From Gammaproteobacteria bacterium (GTDB taxonomy: Bacteria; Pseudomonadota; Gammaproteobacteria; Steroidobacterales; Woeseiaceae): a DNA stretch of 64,000 bases. The stretch covers positions 119,943 to 183,942 of the forward strand of contig JAHEFG010000001.1 in the NCBI GenBank assembly GCA_024640305.1. Reading direction: 5' to 3'. How positions within the stretch are numbered: the first letter of the stretch is position 1; the number at the start of each line of letters is the position of its first letter. Position numbers and translations under genes: made by a program. This document shows positions 58,263-64,000 of this stretch, piece by piece. A model generated the notes under the pieces. The model saw nothing but the letters and a program-made list of their open reading frames with translations. It was not told the origin of the DNA and made no database searches.

Positions 58263-58661
58263 ATGACAGTAAGCGACAAGGATCTCATCGAAGCTGCGGC
58301 CGCTATCCAAAGCCAGGCGTATTGCGAATACTCCGGCTATCACGTTGGTGCCGCTCTGCTGGATGAACATGGCCGCATGCATGTTGGCTGCAACGTTGAA
58401 AATTCCGCCTACCCGCTCGGCAGTTGTGCTGAAGCTGGTGCGATAGCAGCAATGATCGCCAGCGGCGGGCGGACAATTTCAGTAATCGCGATTGTCGGTG
58501 GTGATGAAGACAATTCTCCGTGCACGCCCTGCGGTGGCTGTCGGCAGAGAATTCATGAATTTGCGGACGAACACACGCGTATTCTTGTTATCGATGACAG
58601 TAAGGAGTGGAAGACTTACTCAATAGCCGAGCTTCTGCCCGCGTCATTCCATCTTCCTTAA
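58263..58661 (+). CDS. cdd: Cytidine deaminase
   Basis: 132 residues, the short tetrameric form. Zinc site in CNVENSAYPLGSCAEAGAI (Cys-Ala-Glu) and PCTPCGGCRQ. It deaminates cytidine and deoxycytidine to uridine and deoxyuridine, sending cytosine-derived material into the uracil path of the same operon. ATG is three bases after the preA stop. It is the last gene on plus before convergent nucleoside genes, with an 18-base gap and no visible terminator. Confidence 0.95.
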   Translation: MTVSDKDLIEAAAAIQSQAYCEYSGYHVGAALLDEHGRMHVGCNVENSAYPLGSCAEAGAIAAMIASGGRTISVIAIVGGDEDNSPCTPCGGCRQRIHEFADEHTRILVIDDSKEWKTYSIAELLPASFHLP

Positions 58662-58679
58662 GCGCAAATGCGGCTTTGT

Positions 58680-59624
58680 TCAGTCGCCGAAGCGTGCAAG
58701 TCGCTCTATAAGCAGGTCGTAAAAACCGTCCGCATCGACCGAGTGGATCCAGTTCGTATTGCGAGGCCGATCTGTGACATACCAAAAATCGACGGCTGTA
58801 TGTCCCAGCGTCAATTCGGACTGAGTTTCAATCGATACGTTGCAAAGCTTGCCTGCAAATAATTCCGGTTTTATCAAATAAGCAACCGTACAGGGATCAT
58901 GCAGGGGCGCACCCTTCGAGGTGTATTTTTCTGTGTCGTAGCGATCAAAAAAACTCAACATGGCTGCGGTCGCAGCGGCAACCGGGTTACCCAGCGCCTT
59001 GATGCGATCAACACGATCACGTGTCGACAAGACCTGGTGACTCACATCGAGACCCATTTGTGTAATGGGTCTGCCGCAGCGAAACACGATGTCAGCAGCC
59101 TCGGGGTCGACGAGGATATTGAATTCAGCCGACGGCGTGCGATTGCCGCCTTCACGCATTGCGCCGCCCATCAAGACGATCTGTTCGATCTTTGGCAGGA
59201 TAGCTGGCTCCCTGTCGATGGCCGTGCCAATGTTGGTCAGGGGACCCGTGGGCACCAGGACAATTGAATTGTCTTCGGCGGCTAACAAGGTATCGATGAT
59301 GTAATCCACGGCGTGTTGGGGCTGCAACGGTGTCTGCGGATCTATGGCATCGATGCCGTTGATGCCGGTCTCGCCGTGAATCATTTCTGCAGTTTGTAGC
59401 GGACGATGCATCGGTGCGCTGCATCCGGCGTACACCGGGACATCAAAACGCCCCGCGATGTCACACATTTGCCGTGCATTGCGTTGCGTCAACTCAAGCG
59501 GCACGTTGCCGCCGACCGTGGTTATGCCGAGCAAGTCCAGCTCTTCGGGCGAAGCGATCGCCAGGAACAGCGTGACGGCGTCATCCTGTCCCGGGTCACA
59601 ATCGATGATGATCTTGTGGGCCAT
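58680..59624 (-). CDS. Nucleoside hydrolase (pyrimidine/ribonucleoside type)
   Basis: 314 residues of the inosine-uridine nucleoside hydrolase family. The calcium-binding DCDPGQDDA is at the N-terminus; VGGNVPLELTQRNA, GPLTNIGTA, MGGAMREGGN, AEFNILVDPEA and HDPCTVAYL complete the active site. It hydrolyses ribonucleosides to base and free ribose, without phosphate, so it bypasses phosphopentomutase. Pyrimidine-preferring RihA/RihB is the nearest match but base preference is not certain. Last of a minus-strand set with nupC and deoA. Confidence 0.92.
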   Translation of the reverse strand: MAHKIIIDCDPGQDDAVTLFLAIASPEELDLLGITTVGGNVPLELTQRNARQMCDIAGRFDVPVYAGCSAPMHRPLQTAEMIHGETGINGIDAIDPQTPLQPQHAVDYIIDTLLAAEDNSIVLVPTGPLTNIGTAIDREPAILPKIEQIVLMGGAMREGGNRTPSAEFNILVDPEAADIVFRCGRPITQMGLDVSHQVLSTRDRVDRIKALGNPVAAATAAMLSFFDRYDTEKYTSKGAPLHDPCTVAYLIKPELFAGKLCNVSIETQSELTLGHTAVDFWYVTDRPRNTNWIHSVDADGFYDLLIERLARFGD

Positions 59625-59627
59625 GCT

Positions 59628-60848
59628 CTATATCGTCAACATCAGCCCCGCAAGCGCCGCGCTCATAAGGTTGGAAAGTGAACCCGCGAACACAGCCCTG
59701 AGTCCGAATTTCGCAATAAGCGGTTTTTTCTCCGGCACGAGTACGCCAAGCCCACCCAACAGGATCGCGATCGATGAAAGGTTTGCAAAGCCGCACAATG
59801 AAAATGTCACGATAGCCTTGGTGCGTTCGCTCATTCCGACGAGGTAATCGTTGAAATGGGAGAATGCAATGAACTCGTTCAACACCAGTTTCTCGCCGAA
59901 CAAAGCGCCAGCCGCCTGCGCCTCTGCCCAGGGAACGCTAAGCAAGTACATGATCGGAGAAAATATCAAGCCGAGGAAATACTGCATCGTTACGTCGGGG
60001 TATCCGAACAATCCGCCAACCCAACCGATGATGCCATTGATCAATGCAATCAAAGCAACAAAAGCGATCAACATAGCACCGATATTGACAGCCAGCCTCA
60101 GGCCGTCAGTAGCGCCCGTCGCCGCAGCAAGAATAACGTTATCGTAGTGGCTTTTTTCCATCTCAAGTTTGGCGCCATGGTCAGGCTCGAGTTCGTCGTC
60201 GGGCATGATGATCTTGGCCATGAGTAAGCCGCCCGGCGCCGCCATGAAAGCGGCAGCCAGCAAGTACTTGGTTTCCGCCCCCATCAATACGTAGCCGGCC
60301 AGCACGGTACCTGCGATCGAAGCCACGCCTGAAACCATGACGGCGAAAAGCTGTGCCTCGGTCAATCCTCGCAGATAAGGTCGCACAACCAGCGGTGCTT
60401 CAGTTTGACCGATAAAAATATTCGCCGCCGCGTTAAGTGACTCGACACGACCCGAGCCGATGATTCTGTGCAGCGCACCGCCGACGATTTTGACTATCCA
60501 TTGCATGACGCCGAGGTGGTAAAGCACTGACATCAGTGCGGAGAAGAAAATGATGACGGGCAACACGTGGACGGCAAATATAAAGCCGAAACTTCCCGGG
60601 TCGGCAAACGGCGCGAACAACATCGCAATGCCGTCACCGGAAAAAGCAATGACTGCGAGCACACCTCGACTGAGTGTGTCGATCATGTCGCGGCCCCATT
60701 CCGAATAAATCACAAATGCGGCAATTGCAGCTTGCAGGGCAAGTGCCGCGCCGACAATGCGGAGGTTGATTGCCTTGCGGTTGGTCGAGAAGGCGTATGC
60801 AATTCCGAGCAGGACGACAATACCCACTAGCCCGATATAATTACCCAT
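59628..60848 (-). CDS. nupC: NupC-type concentrative nucleoside transporter
   Basis: 406 residues, CNT family. Conserved sites are FIGQTEAPLVVRPYL, the SGVASIAGTVLAGYVLMG segment, LVLNEFIAF and CGFANLSSIAILLGG, which form the nucleoside and cation sites. It imports nucleosides with sodium or protons. The nucleoside hydrolase begins three bases later, so import and first cleavage are co-expressed. Upstream is deoA, 60 bases away. Confidence 0.94.
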   Translation of the reverse strand: MGNYIGLVGIVVLLGIAYAFSTNRKAINLRIVGAALALQAAIAAFVIYSEWGRDMIDTLSRGVLAVIAFSGDGIAMLFAPFADPGSFGFIFAVHVLPVIIFFSALMSVLYHLGVMQWIVKIVGGALHRIIGSGRVESLNAAANIFIGQTEAPLVVRPYLRGLTEAQLFAVMVSGVASIAGTVLAGYVLMGAETKYLLAAAFMAAPGGLLMAKIIMPDDELEPDHGAKLEMEKSHYDNVILAAATGATDGLRLAVNIGAMLIAFVALIALINGIIGWVGGLFGYPDVTMQYFLGLIFSPIMYLLSVPWAEAQAAGALFGEKLVLNEFIAFSHFNDYLVGMSERTKAIVTFSLCGFANLSSIAILLGGLGVLVPEKKPLIAKFGLRAVFAGSLSNLMSAALAGLMLTI

Positions 60849-60908
60849 ATTGATCCCCCACCTGATTTATTGTTCTTTTTGCTGCGGATCCCAAGGATAC
60901 CGTATTGT

Positions 60909-62228
60909 TCAGCCCTGACCCGACAATTTGCGATGAATGACGGGGTTTAGCGACGGCGCCGAATCAGCTGTCTGGCATGCATTCAGCAGTAACTTCTCTA
61001 CCTGCACAGCATCGTCCTGCGAAGCTGCATGAATAACGGCCAACGGTCGCTCTGCGTCCAGTAACGTTCCTAGCGGTGCGACATCGCTAAACCCGACGGA
61101 CATATCGAGCGACTCCCCGACTTTTCGGCGACCACCACCAAGCTCAATGATCGCATTGCCAACAGCGCGCACATCAACGTTGCTCAGGTATCCCGCCGTG
61201 TGCACGGGCCTGATAACCGGTGCTCTTGCCAGGTATTTGCCACTATTGTCGACGAAATCGGCCGGACCACCCAACCCCGCGCACATCTTGCCGAATGCCT
61301 CCGCGGCGCGCCCGCTCGAGACCGCCTCGTCGCAGCGTAATGTAGCTTCATCGACACTGCTTTCGAGACCCGTTATCACCAGCATTTCCGCACATAGCGC
61401 AAGCACAACCTCGTCCAGGCGCGTGTCCCGGCGATCGTTGCGCAGATAGGCCATAGACTCCTCAATTTCGAGCGCGTTACCCGCCGTAGTGCCCAGCACC
61501 TCGTTCATGTCAGTCAATATGGCACTTGTTTTCAGCCCGGCCTTTGCTGCCGTCGCGATAATAGTCTTTGCCAACTCGAGTGTCTGTTCGTCGGTGGGCA
61601 TGAATGCGCCACTGCCGACTTTCACATCCATGACCAATGCATCGAGGCCCGCCGCAATTTTTTTGGACAAAATTGATGCTGTAATCAGCTGAATCGACTC
61701 GACTGTGCCCGTCACATCGCGGATTGAATAAAGTCGTCTGTCAGCAGGTGCCAGGTCAGATGTCTGACCAATGACTGCGCAACCAGCCGTCTTGACGACG
61801 TGCCTGAAGGTCTCGAAGTCCGGCGCAGTGTTGTAGCCGGGAATGCTCTCGGCCTTGTCGGTGGTCCCCCCGGTATGCCCGAGGCCTCGCCCCGAGATCA
61901 TCGGCACGTAACAGCCACACGCCGCAGCTATCGGTGCCAGCAGGAAGCTGACTTTGTCGCCGACGCCTCCCGTCGAATGCTTGTCGACAACGGGACCGTC
62001 AAGACCGGCATCGCTCCAGTCGATTACGGTGCCGGATTTCGACATCGCGATCGTCAGTTTCGCCGTTTCCTCGAAGGTCATCGAATTCAGGAAGATCGCC
62101 ATGGCGAGGGAAGAGACCTGCTCGGCCGGGATACTTTCATCAGCTAACCCGTCGACGAATAGATGAATATGCTCATCGGAGAGTTCGCCACCGTCTCGCT
62201 TGGTTCGTATTACGTCAGTGAATAACAT
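60909..62228 (-). CDS. deoA: Thymidine phosphorylase
   Basis: About 439 residues. DKHSTGGVGDKVSF (phosphate site), SGRGLGHTGGTTDK (signature) and MDVKVGSGAFM are diagnostic. It splits thymidine and deoxyuridine to base and 2-deoxyribose-1-phosphate. The frame runs 59 codons further upstream, but the family N-terminus (VIRTKRDGGELSDEHI) begins right after ATG 62228. Deoxyribose-1-phosphate needs phosphopentomutase before DeoC can use it; none is in this window. Confidence 0.95.
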   Translation of the reverse strand: MLFTDVIRTKRDGGELSDEHIHLFVDGLADESIPAEQVSSLAMAIFLNSMTFEETAKLTIAMSKSGTVIDWSDAGLDGPVVDKHSTGGVGDKVSFLLAPIAAACGCYVPMISGRGLGHTGGTTDKAESIPGYNTAPDFETFRHVVKTAGCAVIGQTSDLAPADRRLYSIRDVTGTVESIQLITASILSKKIAAGLDALVMDVKVGSGAFMPTDEQTLELAKTIIATAAKAGLKTSAILTDMNEVLGTTAGNALEIEESMAYLRNDRRDTRLDEVVLALCAEMLVITGLESSVDEATLRCDEAVSSGRAAEAFGKMCAGLGGPADFVDNSGKYLARAPVIRPVHTAGYLSNVDVRAVGNAIIELGGGRRKVGESLDMSVGFSDVAPLGTLLDAERPLAVIHAASQDDAVQVEKLLLNACQTADSAPSLNPVIHRKLSGQG

Positions 62229-62272
62229 CAGGTGCAGCTCGCATGGAGGTTTTCCTAAGGCAGCACAATAAG

Positions 62273-62300
62273 CAAGTGCTTGAAATAATTCAATTACTTG
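62273..62300. promoter_or_regulatory. 28-base inverted repeat between deoA and the cpdB-like gene
   Basis: CAAGT-2-TTGAA-4-TTCAA-2-ACTTG is a two-part palindrome (10 of 14 arm positions are exactly complementary by block). It lies 45 bases upstream of deoA and 104 upstream of the cpdB-like gene, in their shared 175-base divergent gap. A shared operator is likely. A second short repeat, CAGCAG/CTGCTG at 62342-62361, is probably chance. Confidence 0.55.
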
Positions 62301-62403
62301 TCTTTGCAATCGTGAAGATTGCCTTTCACAATAGAATGTCACAGCAGCTTCGCACTGCTGCCAGGCGCGTATCAGACCACCCCGAGATAAACAAGGAAGA
62401 ACC

Positions 62404-64000
62404 ATGACATCACGTCCAACCCTGGCGCCCGCATTCGCGCTGGCCGCCCTGCTGGCATCGGCAGGATTGTATGCGGATACGGAGGTTCAGCTTCGCGTCC
62501 TCGAAACCACGGATATTCACACGCATATCGTCGACTACGATTATTACCAGGATCAACCGTCGGTGGGCGTGGGTCTTGCCCGAACCGCTACATTGATTGA
62601 AATCGCGCGGGCCGAGGTGAAGAACAGCATACTGGTCGACAATGGCGACTTGCTGCAGGGAAACCCGCTCGGCGATTTTATCGCCAGGCAGCGCGGTCTG
62701 GGCGAAGGCAACGTGCACCCGGTCTACAAGGCTATGAACTTGCTCGACTATACGGTCGGCAACGTCGGTAATCATGAGTTCAATTTTGGCCTGGAATTTC
62801 TTGACCAAAGCGTTGCCGGGGCGAACTTCAATTACATCAGCGCGAATGTCTTTTACGATGACGGCGACGACGATCCGGGTAACGATCGTCCCTACTTCGA
62901 TCAATACATCATTGTCGAGCGTACGTTAACGGCCGACGACGGCAGTGAGCACAACATCAAGATCGGCGTCATAGGCTTCGTGCCGCCACAAATCATGAAC
63001 TGGGACATGTCGAATCTAAAAGGGCGAGTCGTTGCTCATGACATCGTCGATACCGCTCGCAAACTGGTACCTAAAATGAAAGCCGAAGGCGCCGACATCG
63101 TGATCGCTGTGCCGCACTCCGGAATCGCGACCGTCGAACGCCACGGCATGGATGAGAATGCAACTTACTACTTGTCACAGGTAGCAGACATCGACGCCAT
63201 CATGTTCGGCCACAGCCATGGGATTTTCCCCAGCGACGATTATGCAGAGCTTGCCGGGGTCGATATCGAAAATGGCACTATTAATGGCGTGCCGGCGACA
63301 ATGCCAGGCTTCTGGGGCAACCATCTTGGTTACGTCGACCTGACGCTCAGTGCATCAGATTCCGGAGAGTGGACAGTTGTCAGCGGTATCGGTGCAGTTC
63401 GGCCAATCGCCAGGCGCGAAGGTGATGAACTCGTACCACTGGTAGAGCCAAACCAGGAAATCCTCGCCGCCGTGCGGGAGGAACACGATGCGACTGTTGC
63501 ATTCGTCCGTACCGGCGTCGGTGAGATCAGCGCACCGATTAACAGCTTTTTTGCCCTGGTGCGTGATGATCCATCCGTCCAGATCGTCACCAATGCCCAG
63601 AAGCGCTATGTCGAGCGACTGATCCAGGGCACGGAGTTCGAAGGTACGCCGGTATTGTCTGCCAGCGCACCTTTCAAGTCGGGCGGTCGCGGCGGCGATG
63701 AAAATTTCACTGATATCGATGCCGGCGAAATTGCGCTGAAACATGTTGCTGATCTTTACGTCTACCCCAACACCTTGAGAGCCGTAAAACTCACCGGCTC
63801 ACAAGTGCGCGAGTGGCTCGAGATGTCGGCCAGTGTCTTTAACCGCATAGACCCGAGTGATGACCACGAACAGGAATTACTCAACCCCGGGTTTCTGTCC
63901 TTTAATTTTGATGTCATTGATGGCGTTAACTACCGCATCGATGTCACCCAGGCGGCTCGCTATGACCGGGACGGCAAGCTGATAAATGCCGGCAGCCACA
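62404..64000 (+). CDS. cpdB: 2',3'-cyclic-nucleotide phosphodiesterase/3'-nucleotidase (CpdB-like), cut by the window end
   Basis: At least 532 residues, running off the right edge. Signal peptide to about residue 24 (GLYADTEV). Metallophosphatase motifs: TTDIHTHI, NGDLLQGNP, GNHEFNFG and FGHSHG; the C-terminal nucleotidase domain begins near residue 365 (FVRTGVGEISAPIN) and contains FKSGGRGG and NTLRAVKLTG. CpdB removes phosphate from 2',3'-cyclic and 3'-nucleotides, products of RNA cleavage, in the periplasm. AAGGAAG precedes the ATG. Probably shares regulation with deoA. Confidence 0.92.
   Translation, partial: MTSRPTLAPAFALAALLASAGLYADTEVQLRVLETTDIHTHIVDYDYYQDQPSVGVGLARTATLIEIARAEVKNSILVDNGDLLQGNPLGDFIARQRGLGEGNVHPVYKAMNLLDYTVGNVGNHEFNFGLEFLDQSVAGANFNYISANVFYDDGDDDPGNDRPYFDQYIIVERTLTADDGSEHNIKIGVIGFVPPQIMNWDMSNLKGRVVAHDIVDTARKLVPKMKAEGADIVIAVPHSGIATVERHGMDENATYYLSQVADIDAIMFGHSHGIFPSDDYAELAGVDIENGTINGVPATMPGFWGNHLGYVDLTLSASDSGEWTVVSGIGAVRPIARREGDELVPLVEPNQEILAAVREEHDATVAFVRTGVGEISAPINSFFALVRDDPSVQIVTNAQKRYVERLIQGTEFEGTPVLSASAPFKSGGRGGDENFTDIDAGEIALKHVADLYVYPNTLRAVKLTGSQVREWLEMSASVFNRIDPSDDHEQELLNPGFLSFNFDVIDGVNYRIDVTQAARYDRDGKLINAGSH

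Noticed and set aside
62342-62361. CAGCAG/CTGCTG hairpin in the leader of the cpdB-like gene
   Set aside because: Short arms of a simple repeat sequence, weak stem; likely chance.

Overview
The window reads as one continuous piece of a Proteobacterium chromosome, most likely a free-living, probably aquatic, gammaproteobacterium. This lineage guess rests on the hut gene set with a HutC repressor, the PuuD/PuuE urate route, an Oar-like TonB receptor and the moderate GC content, not on a marker gene. Coding density is very high and many neighbouring genes overlap by 1-4 bases. I saw no rRNA, tRNA, CRISPR array, insertion sequence or phage gene.

Almost everything serves recovery of carbon and nitrogen from nucleic acids and histidine. 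(1) 1-9.2 kb: complete five-enzyme histidine utilisation (hutG-H-U-C-F on minus, hutI on plus) with a clear HutC-type operator between hutF and hutI, then a drug-efflux MFS gene. (2) 9.2-18.6 kb: mixed genes (nitroreductase, cytochrome b561, nucleotide-exchanger-like transporter, lone RAM domain, thioredoxin-like protein, diguanylate cyclase, APH-type kinase, AlbA_2 protein) and a divergent pair of phosphoribosyltransferase paralogues. (3) 18.6-29.2 kb: a ten-gene minus-strand purine operon (uraH, xdhA, xdhB, xdhC, puuD, puuE, uraD, alc, allA, guaD) that takes guanine/xanthine through urate and allantoin to glyoxylate plus urea. (4) 29.2-33.9 kb: an odd locus with a metallophosphatase fused to a degenerate kinase-like domain, a CotH-like secreted protein, an alpha/beta-hydrolase lacking its nucleophile serine, and a DUF4956 membrane protein.

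(5) 34-43.6 kb is the most interesting part: a bacterial microcompartment (BMC) operon of the sugar-phosphate-utilising kind. A winged-helix regulator is followed by an RpiB-DeoC fusion, a double-domain BMC-T, a BMC-H, a BMC-P, a CoA-acylating aldehyde dehydrogenase, a PduT-like BMC-T whose pore cysteine position is histidine, and two more BMC-P proteins. Adenosine kinase, a PQQ dehydrogenase and purine nucleoside phosphorylase (deoD) flank it. Four ACTT-N9-AAGT palindromes bracket the operon and look like operators for its regulator. (6) 43.7-51.7 kb: a lipoprotein nuclease/phosphatase, a large TonB receptor, and two lipoprotein nucleotidases/phosphatases. (7) 51.8-58.7 kb: reductive pyrimidine catabolism (beta-ureidopropionase, NCS1 permease, dihydropyrimidinase, PreT, PreA) plus cytidine deaminase. 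(8) 58.7-64 kb: nucleoside hydrolase, NupC transporter, thymidine phosphorylase and a truncated CpdB-like cyclic nucleotidase.

As a whole, the window encodes a nearly complete route: extracellular nuclease and nucleotidases, then nucleoside uptake, phosphorolysis or hydrolysis, base ring degradation, and cleavage of deoxyribose phosphate to acetaldehyde inside a protein shell with conversion to acetyl-CoA. Steps not seen here are phosphopentomutase, adenosine/adenine deaminase, urease, beta-alanine transaminase and BMC phosphotransacylase or alcohol dehydrogenase.
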